Positions 25,757-34,802 of a stretch of DNA of 34,802 bases are shown here, in pieces. The notes beneath the pieces were generated by a model. It was not told where the DNA came from and made no database searches. It saw only the letters and a program-made list of their open reading frames with translations. The stretch's first letter is position 1. Each line of letters opens with the position of its first letter. Both the position numbers and the translations under genes were made by a program. Source of the stretch: Lachnospiraceae bacterium (GTDB lineage: Bacteria; Bacillota; Clostridia; Lachnospirales; Lachnospiraceae); the NCBI GenBank assembly GCA_015057375.1, contig SVEM01000022.1, positions 1 through 34,802 of the forward strand, given 5' to 3'.

Positions 25757-27328
25757 TCATTTTACCTTATATGGTTTGGTGTAATCACTACTCTTCTTTC
25801 CTGCCGGTGTGTTTACAAAAACACGAATGCGGATAAAGATTTTTTTACTCTTTGAAAGCTTTTTGCTGCTTAACACACCCTTTGGTTTTTCCACAATCCT
25901 TTTCAATAAAATCTTCTTAAAAGACTTACTGTTTGATACTTGAATTTCATATCCCAAAGACTTTGATACAGACTTTACAGAATACTGTATTTTATTCTTT
26001 TTCTTTTTTACTGCTTTCTTTATCTTAGTAACAGAAACTGTTCCGTTATCAGTATCAACCGGAGCCGGCGTAGGTGTAATCTGTGGTGCCGGTGTTACAT
26101 TTACGATAGGTGCTTCAGTTGCTGCAGGAGCCTGTGTTGGCTCCGGTGTAGGTGCAACAAGTCCGGTCTCCCTAGGAAGTACATACTCTTTAAGCACATA
26201 CGAACCCAGATGATCAGTACCATAATTCTTCATTTGGAATACAATACGGTCCTCATACACATATACCATAAGTCCCTGTACTACATTAGGCGTTGTACTT
26301 CCAAGTGAAGATGGTGTCACATTCGAACCATAATAGCTCATTGAACCAATAAACGAACTTAAGAATCCTTCAGGAGCAACCTCACGGTCTACATATGTAG
26401 TACCATCAGGATTATATGTTGTAATACGTTCAAATGTATCATACTGTATTTTCATTCCGCCATGGTCATGTCCATACAAATATATTGCATTAGGATGATC
26501 GTCAAGTACCTTTTCTTTAAGGTGCTTCTGTGTCGCCGCATTAACTCCCTTTCCGTTGGTAACATTTTTATCTGTAGCAAGCGGATAATGAGCAATAATA
26601 AATACTGTCTTCTCATATCCGATTGCTTCAAGCTTGTTGTAAACCCAGTCGAGTGATTCCTCATCATAATTGTAATCACCATGCTTATCGGCGCCTATAT
26701 ATGGAGTATTTATCACTATAAAATCCATACCATCTATATTGTAATGGTATGCAAGCACGTGTCTTACTCCTTCCTTTGTACCTGCAGGCATCTCATGCTG
26801 GAAAAATGCATTTGCCTCTGTATCTGTTACCGAAGTTGCATCTATCATCGGAGAAAGATACTTTTCTGTTGCTTCTATGTAATCACCCGAATTAAAATCA
26901 AGTGTTCCTACCGCAAAATCATGATTTCCTGTTGCAAATAAAGCTCTGTGCGAGTCTGTTGCAGCATATGCTGCGTCTATAATTTCCTGTCTTGCTTTTG
27001 TGAAATTAGCCTTTTTTTCTTCATCAGTACTTCCCCAGTTACTTCCCATATGAGCACTGGTGAGGTCTCCTCCAAGCAATACAACATCTGCATCTTCATT
27101 AAAATAAATGGCATCAACCGTATCAAGTACGCCTGTTCTTATCGGAACATCCCATCTTTCAATACCTGCATCTGTATGAAAATCACTGATTGCCGCAAGC
27201 GTGAATAATGGTTTTTCTTCCTCTGCTGCAAATGATGTTTCGCCACTATCCGGAATCCATATCATCGACACAGCTAAAATAGCTGTAATGAGCAAATAAC
27301 ATAAATTTCTTCTAATACCGGTCTTCAT
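25757..27328 (-). CDS. Secreted calcineurin-type metallophosphoesterase
   Basis: A 523-residue exported phosphoesterase. Signal peptide 1-35; catalytic domain about 42-385 with the metal ligands in SDFHTD (Asp49, His51), GGDLT (Asp88), GNHD (134-137), IIAHYPL and YGHDHGG. It lacks features that would name its substrate; 5'-nucleotides, phosphodiesters or wall polymers are all possible. A Pro/Thr/Ala linker (392-428) leads to a very lysine-rich C-terminal domain of fibronectin-III type ending in KPYKVK, similar in build to the end of the GH43 protein at the window edge. Start set by AAGGGGTGA. Only a terminator and about 20 bases separate it from gdhA, so its promoter is not obvious. Confidence 0.9.
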   Translation of the reverse strand: MKTGIRRNLCYLLITAILAVSMIWIPDSGETSFAAEEEKPLFTLAAISDFHTDAGIERWDVPIRTGVLDTVDAIYFNEDADVVLLGGDLTSAHMGSNWGSTDEEKKANFTKARQEIIDAAYAATDSHRALFATGNHDFAVGTLDFNSGDYIEATEKYLSPMIDATSVTDTEANAFFQHEMPAGTKEGVRHVLAYHYNIDGMDFIVINTPYIGADKHGDYNYDEESLDWVYNKLEAIGYEKTVFIIAHYPLATDKNVTNGKGVNAATQKHLKEKVLDDHPNAIYLYGHDHGGMKIQYDTFERITTYNPDGTTYVDREVAPEGFLSSFIGSMSYYGSNVTPSSLGSTTPNVVQGLMVYVYEDRIVFQMKNYGTDHLGSYVLKEYVLPRETGLVAPTPEPTQAPAATEAPIVNVTPAPQITPTPAPVDTDNGTVSVTKIKKAVKKKKNKIQYSVKSVSKSLGYEIQVSNSKSFKKILLKRIVEKPKGVLSSKKLSKSKKIFIRIRVFVNTPAGKKSSDYTKPYKVK

Positions 27329-27352
27329 TGTAAATTCACCCCTTAAATTATT

Positions 27353-27397
27353 ACAAAATAGGCATCAGTCTTTCGACTGATACCTATATTTTTTTTG
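27353..27397 (-). terminator. Terminator between gdhA and the metallophosphoesterase gene
   Basis: Thirteen-base stem with one mismatch (27358-27370 with 27375-27387) and loop TTTC. On the minus strand it is followed by TTTTG; on the plus strand by a longer T-run, so it is bidirectional in form. Confidence 0.8.
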
Positions 27398-27420
27398 AAA
27401 ACAAACCCCTATGCTTTAAA

Positions 27421-28767
<1,347 letters not shown>

Positions 28768-28776
28768 CTATTATTT

Positions 28777-28805
28777 ATTATAAATGACATATACTCAACT
28801 GTTTA
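28777..28805 (-). promoter_or_regulatory. Possible gdhA promoter
   Basis: Minus-strand TAAACA (28800-28805), 17 bases, TATAAT (28777-28782), in the 60-base gap between nfnB and gdhA. The start would fall very close to the gdhA ribosome site. Confidence 0.4.
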
Positions 28806-28815
28806 TATATGACAC

Positions 28816-30195
28816 CTATTTGCTCTGAAGATATTCATGAATACCTTTTGCTGCCGCTTTTCCTGCACCCATTGCAAGAATAACTGTTGCTGCACCCGTA
28901 ACTGCATCACCGCCGGCAAATACACCGTCTTTACTTGTGCTTCCGTTATCTTCTGCAACAATACAGCCACGCTTATTAATATCAAGACCTTCTGTTGTTG
29001 AAGAAATAAGCGGGTTAGGTGATGTTCCGAGAGACATGATAACCATATCAACATCAATATCAAACTCTGAACCTGCAACTTCTTCCGGTCTGCGTCTTCC
29101 TGATGCATCAGGCGCTCCGAGCTCCATTCTGATACATCTGATTCCGCTAACCCATCCGTCTTCATTTGTAAGGATCTCTACCGGGTTGGTAAGAAGGTCA
29201 AATATTACTCCTTCTTCCTTTGCGTGATGCACTTCTTCTGCTCTTGCCGGAAGCTCTTCCTCACTTCTTCTGTATACGATATGTGTTTCCGCACCAAGTC
29301 TTAAAGCAGTTCTTGCTGCATCCATAGCAACGTTACCGCCGCCTACTACAGCAACCTTTTTACCGCGCATGATTGGAGTAGTTGAATTCTCATCAAATGC
29401 CTTCATAAGATTAGATCTTGTAAGGTACTCATTTGCTGAAAATACTCCGTTAGCCTGTTCACCCGGTATTCCCATAAACTTAGGAAGTCCAGCACCTGAA
29501 CCGATAAATACTGCCTCAAATCCTTCTTCAAATAATCCGTCAATTGTAACAGACTTTCCTACGATTGCATTAGTCTCTATCTCTACACCAAGTGCCTTTA
29601 TATTTTCAATCTCTTTCTTAACAACTGCTTCTTTTGGAAGACGGAACTCAGGAATTCCGTAAACAAGTACTCCACCTGCTTCATGAAGCGCTTCAAATAT
29701 AGTAACCTTGTATCCAAGCTTTGCAAGGTCTCCTGCACATGTAAGACCTGCAGGACCTGAACCGATAACAGCAACTTTCTTATCAATTACCGTCTCGCTC
29801 TTCTTAGGTTTAATACCATTTGCCTTAGCCCAGTCAGCAGTAAACCTCTCAAGCTTACCGATAGAAATAGGATCACCCTTGATTCCTCTGATACACTGGC
29901 CTTCACACTGGCTTTCCTGCGGACAAACTCTACCACAGATTGCAGGAAGTGCTGATGACTCTGAAATAACATCAAATGCGCCTTCCACATTGCCCTCTTT
30001 AAGTTGTGCGATAAATCCCGGAATGTCTATAGACACAGGGCAGCCGCTTACACATTTTGCATTCTTACAACCAAGACATCTTGATGCCTCATTTACAGCC
30101 TCTTCCATATCATATCCGAGACATACTTCATCGAAATTAGTTGCTCTTACTTTAGGATCCTGTTCTCTTACAGGTATTCTCTTATTAACGTCCAT
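28816..30195 (-). CDS. nfnB: NfnB: large subunit of NADH-dependent ferredoxin:NADP+ oxidoreductase
   Basis: 459-residue flavoprotein related to the small subunit of glutamate synthase. With NfnA it would reduce two NADP+ using NADH and reduced ferredoxin by electron bifurcation. Two [4Fe-4S] sets are visible: Cys40, 43, 48, 52 and Cys87, 91, 97, 101. The FAD site is VIGSGPAGLTCAGDLAKLG near 149 and the NADP site VAVVGGGNVAMDAA near 285. No glutamate synthase large subunit is in the window, and the partner gene is nfnA, so NfnB is preferred over GltD; such genes are often labelled gltA. The start overlaps the nfnA stop (TAATG), with GGAGGTGA inside the nfnA end. Confidence 0.92.
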   Translation of the reverse strand: MDVNKRIPVREQDPKVRATNFDEVCLGYDMEEAVNEASRCLGCKNAKCVSGCPVSIDIPGFIAQLKEGNVEGAFDVISESSALPAICGRVCPQESQCEGQCIRGIKGDPISIGKLERFTADWAKANGIKPKKSETVIDKKVAVIGSGPAGLTCAGDLAKLGYKVTIFEALHEAGGVLVYGIPEFRLPKEAVVKKEIENIKALGVEIETNAIVGKSVTIDGLFEEGFEAVFIGSGAGLPKFMGIPGEQANGVFSANEYLTRSNLMKAFDENSTTPIMRGKKVAVVGGGNVAMDAARTALRLGAETHIVYRRSEEELPARAEEVHHAKEEGVIFDLLTNPVEILTNEDGWVSGIRCIRMELGAPDASGRRRPEEVAGSEFDIDVDMVIMSLGTSPNPLISSTTEGLDINKRGCIVAEDNGSTSKDGVFAGGDAVTGAATVILAMGAGKAAAKGIHEYLQSK

Positions 30196-31085
30196 TATTC
30201 GTCACCTCCGCAATGTCCGCATCCGCCGTGATGTGACGCTCCTTCTTGTTCTTTAAGATAAGCTCTGCCTTCTGCACTCTTATATAACTGCTGTCTCTTC
30301 ATAGCCTGGTCAAAATCTACAAGATGTCCGTCAAATTCAGGACCGTCAACGCATGCAAACTTAATTTCACCGCCTACACTTACACGACATGCTCCACACA
30401 TACCTGTGCCATCAACCATGATAGGATTAAGACTTACTATAGTAGGAAGATCAAGTTCCTTTGTAAGTTTACATACAAACTTCATCATAATCATAGGACC
30501 TATAGCAATACATACGTCATATTTCTTGCCTTCTTCTTTTACAAGCTTCTCAATAACACTTGTAACCATACCGTGTGCTCCATATGAACCGTCATCAGTT
30601 GTAATATATAAATTGCCGGCAACGGCTTTCATCTCATTTTCAAGTATGAGTATGTTCTTAGACTTGGCTCCAACTATAACATCTGCATCCACGCCCTGCT
30701 CTTTAAGCCACTTTACCTGTGGATATACAGGCGCTGTACCTACACCACCTGCTACAAATAAAATCTTCTTTTTAGAAAGCTCATCCATAGGAAGCTCTGT
30801 AAGTTCTGATGCTCTTCCAAGAGGACCAACTATGTCCTGTATATATTCTCCTGCCTCTAATCCGGACAAAATGTGCGTACCTGCACCAAGTACCTGAAAT
30901 ACAATTGTAACTGTTCCGTCTTCTCTTGAATAATCGCATATGGTAAGAGGAATTCTCTCTCCATCTTCAGTAGCTCTTACGATAACAAACTGTCCCGGAA
31001 GACAATTATCTGCCACACGATGAGCCTCAATATCCATGAGAAAAATGTTATCTGTCAGAATCTCTTTTTTAAGAATCTTGTACAT
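30195..31085 (-). CDS. nfnA: NfnA: FAD/[2Fe-2S] subunit of the Nfn transhydrogenase
   Basis: 296-residue protein of the ferredoxin-NADP reductase fold, like the dihydroorotate dehydrogenase electron-transfer subunit. It is the NADH-side subunit of Nfn. Visible parts: FAD-binding RIPLTICDY near 44-52, nucleotide-binding VAGGVGTAPVYPQ (111-123), and the cluster motif with Asp225, Cys230, Cys233 and Cys245; the Asp plus three Cys pattern is what has been described for the Nfn [2Fe-2S] centre. A short His/Cys/Gly tail (HHGGCGHCGGDE, 285-296) is unusual; its last codons double as the nfnB ribosome site. Start set by GAGGAG. Promoter at 31135-31163. Confidence 0.92.
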   Translation of the reverse strand: MYKILKKEILTDNIFLMDIEAHRVADNCLPGQFVIVRATEDGERIPLTICDYSREDGTVTIVFQVLGAGTHILSGLEAGEYIQDIVGPLGRASELTELPMDELSKKKILFVAGGVGTAPVYPQVKWLKEQGVDADVIVGAKSKNILILENEMKAVAGNLYITTDDGSYGAHGMVTSVIEKLVKEEGKKYDVCIAIGPMIMMKFVCKLTKELDLPTIVSLNPIMVDGTGMCGACRVSVGGEIKFACVDGPEFDGHLVDFDQAMKRQQLYKSAEGRAYLKEQEGASHHGGCGHCGGDE

Positions 31086-31107
31086 GAATGATCTTCTCCT
31101 CTACAAA

Positions 31108-31147
31108 AATGTGCTATAATTTTTTATTCCAAAAATTATAGCACATT
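31108..31147 (-). terminator. 17-base palindrome: terminator of the CBM gene overlapping the nfnA promoter
   Basis: A perfect 17-base stem (31108-31124 with 31131-31147) around a six-base loop. On the minus strand it is followed by TTTTG and lies 33 bases past the CBM gene stop, so it can terminate that transcript. The upstream arm also carries the -10 of the nfnA promoter. Confidence 0.8.
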
Positions 31148-31163
31148 ATATTTTCTATTACAA
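31135..31163 (-). promoter_or_regulatory. Promoter of nfnAB
   Basis: Minus-strand TTGTAA (31158-31163), 17 bases, TATAAT (31135-31140) preceded by TGC, i.e. an extended -10. A strong sigma-A promoter whose -10 lies in one arm of a perfect palindrome, which could also be an operator. Confidence 0.78.
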
Positions 31164-31180
31164 GAAAAAATTATTATGAA

Positions 31181-32683
31181 TTAATGCCAGCCCGGAACCC
31201 ATCCATCATCTTTAGTATTTGGATCCTCTGTAGGTAATGCTTCAATCGTTCCTGCATCCGGATCTCTTGTTGGTGCTACCGTAGGTGCTATAGTAGGAGC
31301 TTTTGTTGGTGCTGCCGAATTTGTAATTCCGTCTGTACACAGATAGTATACATAACCTGTTTCAGGATCTACAATCTTTGCATATAAAACACTCTTCTCT
31401 GATGTAAGTGTTACCGGTTCTGTATAATCCTTCCATATAGGATCCACAATACTATCAAGCTGCTCTTTACTAAGGGCACCTGCATCTTCATCCGTAACAA
31501 TATAATATGAAATATCTGCGTCAGCAATATCTGATGTTATTGTAACTGTTGGATCCTCTAACTCATAATTACCAAATGTTATTACATTAAGAAGTTTATC
31601 CCATATAGTAGACGCATCAAGCTTAATCTCACCTGCTTTTTCATATGGTGCCGGAGCCGGTGTGGCAGGTATCGCATCTGAAACTAATGATACATTGTCA
31701 ATATAGATTATTGCTCCTGCAACTGCCACATATGGTTCCTCCATAATTGAGAATACCACGTTGTTCGAGTCCTCTGTAAATGTATAGGTTGCAGTAACAG
31801 TCTGCCACTCATTAGTAGAACCTGTAACACGTTCATCCTGTGACATTGTAACGTCATCCATTCCATTAACACTTATTTTAGCCACAAAATGTAAGTCTGT
31901 ACTAGGAGCATCCTCTCCACGTTTTACATCATAACTAATGGTAATTGTTTCTCCTGCATTAAATGACAAACCAGATAAATCATATCTTGCTGCCGAATAG
32001 TTATTCCAACGTTTGTCTAATACAAGGAAGGAATCTCCTTCTTCTTCACTTACTGACATTCCGGAATTATCGTAATTAGTTGTCCAACCGGTAGTTCCGT
32101 TATCAAATGTTGCATTTTCAATTAAGTTGCCCTCTACCGGTATATAAGGTTTTTTAGTTGCTACAGGCGCTGTTGGCTTTGGTTCGTCAGTTGGTTTCTC
32201 TGTAGGTGTTTCCGTTGGTTCTTCTGTAGGTATCTCTGTTGGCTTTGGTTCATCCGTAGGCTTTACATCTGCTGATGGAACTGCTGTTGCTGTTGCCACA
32301 GGTGTACCGGTAACTACAGCCTGGCCCTCAGTAACCTTAACCTTAACCACTGCCTTCGCTTTTTTGTTTTTCTTTGCCTTTACTTTAATCTTTGCGGTAC
32401 CTACTGCCTTTGCAGTAATAACACCCTTTTTAGTAACACTCACTACCTGCTTACCTTTTTTATTAAGCTTGTATGTTACTTTCTTATTAGCCTTCTTAGG
32501 CTTTACTTTTTTAACTTTTAATTTGAATTTTTCTCCAACTTTTAAGTTAACTCTTTTTTTGTTCATAACAATCTTCTTAGCTTTAGGTGCTGCGACAGTA
32601 TATGTACTGCCTGTACCAAAACCTGTAACAATCATCGCTGCTACAAGTGATAATACCACTAATTTTTTCACACTTTTTTTCAT
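31181..32683 (-). CDS. Secreted carbohydrate-binding protein without a catalytic domain
   Basis: A 500-residue exported protein. Signal peptide 1-32; a lysine-dominated bacterial Ig-like (Big2) domain 35-118 (SVTKKGVITAKAVGTAKIKV); Pro/Thr/Glu linker 120-178; a CBM4/9-type beta-sandwich 183-336 (NLIENATFDNGTTGW at its start, IYIDNVSLV at its end), a type that commonly binds xylan or beta-glucan; a domain at 345-455 like the C-terminal domain of chitobiases; and a Pro/Thr tail ending DDGWVPGWH. I see no hydrolase motif, so it may tether the cell to fibre or present substrate. Ribosome site GGAGG. It lies between the GH43 gene and nfnAB with its own terminator. Confidence 0.78.
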   Translation of the reverse strand: MKKSVKKLVVLSLVAAMIVTGFGTGSTYTVAAPKAKKIVMNKKRVNLKVGEKFKLKVKKVKPKKANKKVTYKLNKKGKQVVSVTKKGVITAKAVGTAKIKVKAKKNKKAKAVVKVKVTEGQAVVTGTPVATATAVPSADVKPTDEPKPTEIPTEEPTETPTEKPTDEPKPTAPVATKKPYIPVEGNLIENATFDNGTTGWTTNYDNSGMSVSEEEGDSFLVLDKRWNNYSAARYDLSGLSFNAGETITISYDVKRGEDAPSTDLHFVAKISVNGMDDVTMSQDERVTGSTNEWQTVTATYTFTEDSNNVVFSIMEEPYVAVAGAIIYIDNVSLVSDAIPATPAPAPYEKAGEIKLDASTIWDKLLNVITFGNYELEDPTVTITSDIADADISYYIVTDEDAGALSKEQLDSIVDPIWKDYTEPVTLTSEKSVLYAKIVDPETGYVYYLCTDGITNSAAPTKAPTIAPTVAPTRDPDAGTIEALPTEDPNTKDDGWVPGWH

Positions 32684-32897
32684 TGCAAAACCTCCATTAT
32701 TTATATATTCTCTAAATCGCTATACTATTCTAAATCCCAAAAAATACCGATACTCTTACGAACATATACATCTACTATTTTACGAAATAATACTATCATA
32801 CCAGTTTTTTTAATTCAATGAGTATTCACTTATTTCCATATATATAATCACTTTTGTATAAGCTTCTCTATACTATTTTCAGATAATGTTATTTTAC
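32684..32897. other. AT-rich gap upstream of the CBM gene
   Basis: No gene or clear structured RNA is seen. Apart from the possible promoter at 32795-32803 it holds a leader of roughly 110 bases to the CBM gene, with no strong hairpin. Confidence 0.5.
32795..32803 (-). promoter_or_regulatory. Possible extended -10 promoter of the CBM gene
   Basis: On the minus strand TGG then TATGAT. There is no good -35 at 17 bases, so it depends on the extended -10. Confidence 0.33.
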
Positions 32898-32945
32898 AAA
32901 AAAACCGGCATTTTACATTGTTTTATTAAATGTAAAATACCGGTT
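32898..32945 (-). terminator. Terminator of the GH43 gene
   Basis: Sixteen-base stem with one mismatch (32903-32918 with 32930-32945), then seven T on the minus strand, 24 bases after the stop codon. Confidence 0.92.
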
Positions 32946-32969
32946 CTCATTATTACTTTTTTAAATTAA

Positions 32970-34802
32970 TTATTTAACTTTTTTGGCTTTGGAATATTTA
33001 CCATAAACCTTGGAATCTCCATCAAGTGCATACGCACGAACCTTAACAAAAAGCTTTTTCTTAAGTGCAAACTTCTTGATGATTCCCTTTTTCTTAGGTG
33101 CTTTTACTGTAAGCTTAATCTTGTATTTTCCACCCTTTTTAGTAGCAAGTGCTATCTGATAACCATCAGCACCATTTGCTTTCTTCCATGTAACCTTAAG
33201 CTTCTTACCAACCTTCTTAACTGACTTAATCTTAACCTTTGCAGGTGCCTTAACCTCTTTAGAAGGTGCAGCTGGTGTAGGCTGGATATCAGGTACAGGT
33301 GTTGCCTCAGGAGCAGGTGTTACAACAGGTGTAGGTGTTGCTGGTGGCTCCTTCTGAACAAACTGCCATGTATCAAAGTTGAAGAGTTTCTTTCCCGGCT
33401 CTCCTGTGAAAATGAAGAATAAGTCATGTATTCCTGTTACTTCTTCAAGCATCTCTGTCTCAAATGTCTCATAAGTGTTAGTTCCGCCTGTATCGCTAAC
33501 ATCTATAGCTGCAATACATTTTGCATTATCAGCATCTTCATAGTCAATCCATACTTCAAGAGTACCGCCGACTGTATCAGCATCCGGATTAGGTATCATC
33601 ATACCATTATTATCAGTTGTCGTATTTACAGGAGGAAGACCTTCACCACAAGCAATGTCTGCCTTAAATGCAATAGCTTCGCGCTCTCCGAAATCAACTT
33701 CTCTTAGCTTGATATAATCATTATTATCAATATCATATACAGCAACACCATTGTAATATGCTGACTGCCAGAATGCAGGAAGTCCTGTTACGATATCTTT
33801 CTCTGTATACTGCTCTTTTGCCTTAGTCTTAACCCCACGTCCTGTTCCGTTAAATCCTCCTTCTGCTCCATCAAGATTTGATGTCCAGCAAATTGTTTCT
33901 GCCTCATTATAACTATAAGGATTAAGAGTTCCTACAGGGTCAACACTGAAGTATGATTTTCCACGCTGAGGGTCATCATTCTTCTGAAGAATGTATGCTG
34001 TCTCATTAGCACCTGTCTGTTTTACAAACTTGTTATTCTCATCATACTCAAATTCCTTAACACATACAGAACGGTTTGAACCATCTCCGCCTACAAGTCT
34101 GTCATTAAGATAGAATATATAATTCTTTCCCTTGAATTCTGCAAATCCCGGATGTATACATGAACCATACTCTCTAGGCATCAAAAGTGCCTGATATGTC
34201 CATGGACCAATTGGTGTAGGTGCTGTTGAATACTCTACAGTTTCTCCAGGTGTTCTTCCTCCAACAAAATACATAAAATAATCATCTGTTTCAGGATTTC
34301 CATCCTCATGTTTTAATACCCATGGTCCTTCTTCAAATGCACATCTCTTTCTTTCTGAACCATTAGGCTCTGCAGGATATTTCTGATATGCATTTGCTCC
34401 CTGAGAAGGAGCACCGAAAGATGCATATCCGGCATCACCAAGTGTATCGAAGCTGTGAATACCAGGTCTTACCTGTCCAAGGATCTTATTGTCTTCATTG
34501 GAGAAACGTGGATCAATTGAATTCTCATAACTTGAAATAACTCCGTCATCATCTGTATCAGGATCAACATCAACCATATCATTAGTTAATTTACAATATC
34601 TAATATATGGGTTACCCCAATACATATAAACATCATAATTCTCATAATCTTCAGGATTACCATGATCTTCTATATACACGGTAGGGTCGATATTTCCTCC
34701 TCCCCAGCCACCGTCTATAAGGTACTTGCCAGGTGTTGCATCATAGAACGGTCCTGTAGGAGTATCTGCTACAGCAACGTCAATCTTAGTACCATTAAAC
34801 GG
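32970..34802 (-). CDS. GH43 glycosidase with CBM6 and lysine-rich Fn3 domain, 5' end outside the window
   Basis: Secreted-type xylosidase/arabinofuranosidase, partial. The frame is open to the window edge: the first 41 codons read VAVADTPTGPFYD and then IDPTVYIEDHG, the GH43 strand with the pKa-tuning Asp; the GTG at 34679 is an internal Val in that motif and not a start. The general acid is probably the Glu of EEGPWVLK (34329-34334). In order: GH43 blades, CBM6-type domain (about 33310-33740; FGEREAIAFKADIACG), Pro/Thr linker (about 33245-33315), and a Lys-rich fibronectin-III-like domain ending YSKAKKVK. An insert of about 78 residues at 34338-34571 carries a calcium-loop sequence. The N-terminal GH43 blades and signal peptide are not visible. 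Terminator follows. Confidence 0.88.
   Translation of the reverse strand, partial: PFNGTKIDVAVADTPTGPFYDATPGKYLIDGGWGGGNIDPTVYIEDHGNPEDYENYDVYMYWGNPYIRYCKLTNDMVDVDPDTDDDGVISSYENSIDPRFSNEDNKILGQVRPGIHSFDTLGDAGYASFGAPSQGANAYQKYPAEPNGSERKRCAFEEGPWVLKHEDGNPETDDYFMYFVGGRTPGETVEYSTAPTPIGPWTYQALLMPREYGSCIHPGFAEFKGKNYIFYLNDRLVGGDGSNRSVCVKEFEYDENNKFVKQTGANETAYILQKNDDPQRGKSYFSVDPVGTLNPYSYNEAETICWTSNLDGAEGGFNGTGRGVKTKAKEQYTEKDIVTGLPAFWQSAYYNGVAVYDIDNNDYIKLREVDFGEREAIAFKADIACGEGLPPVNTTTDNNGMMIPNPDADTVGGTLEVWIDYEDADNAKCIAAIDVSDTGGTNTYETFETEMLEEVTGIHDLFFIFTGEPGKKLFNFDTWQFVQKEPPATPTPVVTPAPEATPVPDIQPTPAAPSKEVKAPAKVKIKSVKKVGKKLKVTWKKANGADGYQIALATKKGGKYKIKLTVKAPKKKGIIKKFALKKKLFVKVRAYALDGDSKVYGKYSKAKKVK

Noticed and set aside
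29708-30256. Plus-strand 182-codon frame opposite nfnB
   Set aside because: It is a shadow of the nfnB gene, whose protein is unmistakable; no ribosome site or family match.
34677-34679. GTG as start of the 569-residue GH43 frame
   Set aside because: The frame stays open for 41 more codons to the window edge, and the GTG encodes a Val inside the conserved IDPTVYI strand. The gene is simply cut by the window.

Overview
The window looks like chromosomal DNA from a spore-forming, AT-rich, Gram-positive member of the Clostridia, most likely a Lachnospiraceae (Butyrivibrio/Roseburia/Lachnospira-like) gut or rumen fibre degrader. This rests on an alpha/beta-type small acid-soluble spore protein, a GerW (YtfJ) homologue, the yloU-yloV-recG order, strong GGAGG ribosome sites, an Nfn-type transhydrogenase, and secreted proteins built from lysine-rich domains joined by Pro/Thr linkers. 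The placement is inferred from protein families only. I see no tRNA, rRNA, CRISPR array, transposase or phage gene.

Layout. 1-518: a spore-protein gene on + that ends in a terminator overlapping the 3' end of recG. 491-4783: an Asp23/YloU - FakA-like YloV - recG operon on -. 4852-5322: a tiny membrane-protein gene on + facing rpmB on -. 5337-13392: a tightly coupled seven-gene operon on -, read from a perfect-consensus promoter (TTGACA, 17 nt, TATAAT): CorA-type transporter, rhomboid-like membrane protein with a zinc-binding tail, a very large protein fusing two GT-C glycosyltransferases, two unrecognised soluble proteins, a DUF2953 membrane protein, and GerW. 13425-15675: an EF-G paralogue with altered G motifs. 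15711-17838: a LysM protein divergent from a PIG-V-like mannosyltransferase. 17839-18050: a non-coding stretch with a three-copy repeat. 18051-21003: a secreted multidomain SGNH esterase. 21072-25653: pyk - miaB - prfC. 25689-31163: nfnA - nfnB - gdhA, then a secreted metallophosphoesterase. 31181-34802: a free-standing secreted carbohydrate-binding protein and a GH43 enzyme cut by the window edge.

How the genes fit together. The secreted SGNH esterase, CBM protein and GH43 enzyme suggest degradation of xylan or arabinoxylan outside the cell. Pyruvate kinase serves glycolysis. NfnAB would make NADPH from NADH and reduced ferredoxin, and the adjacent NADP-type glutamate dehydrogenase would use it to fix ammonia. 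The two GT-C loci point to surface glycosylation with polyprenyl-phosphate sugars.

The least explained parts are the seven-gene operon (ion transport, pseudo-rhomboid, dual GT-C, unknown helical proteins, sporulation protein), the 36-nt repeat with a fixed 19-nt spacer in 17846-18022, a perfect EF-hand-type calcium loop inserted in the GH43 domain, and a palindrome at 31108-31147 that seems to be both terminator and promoter.
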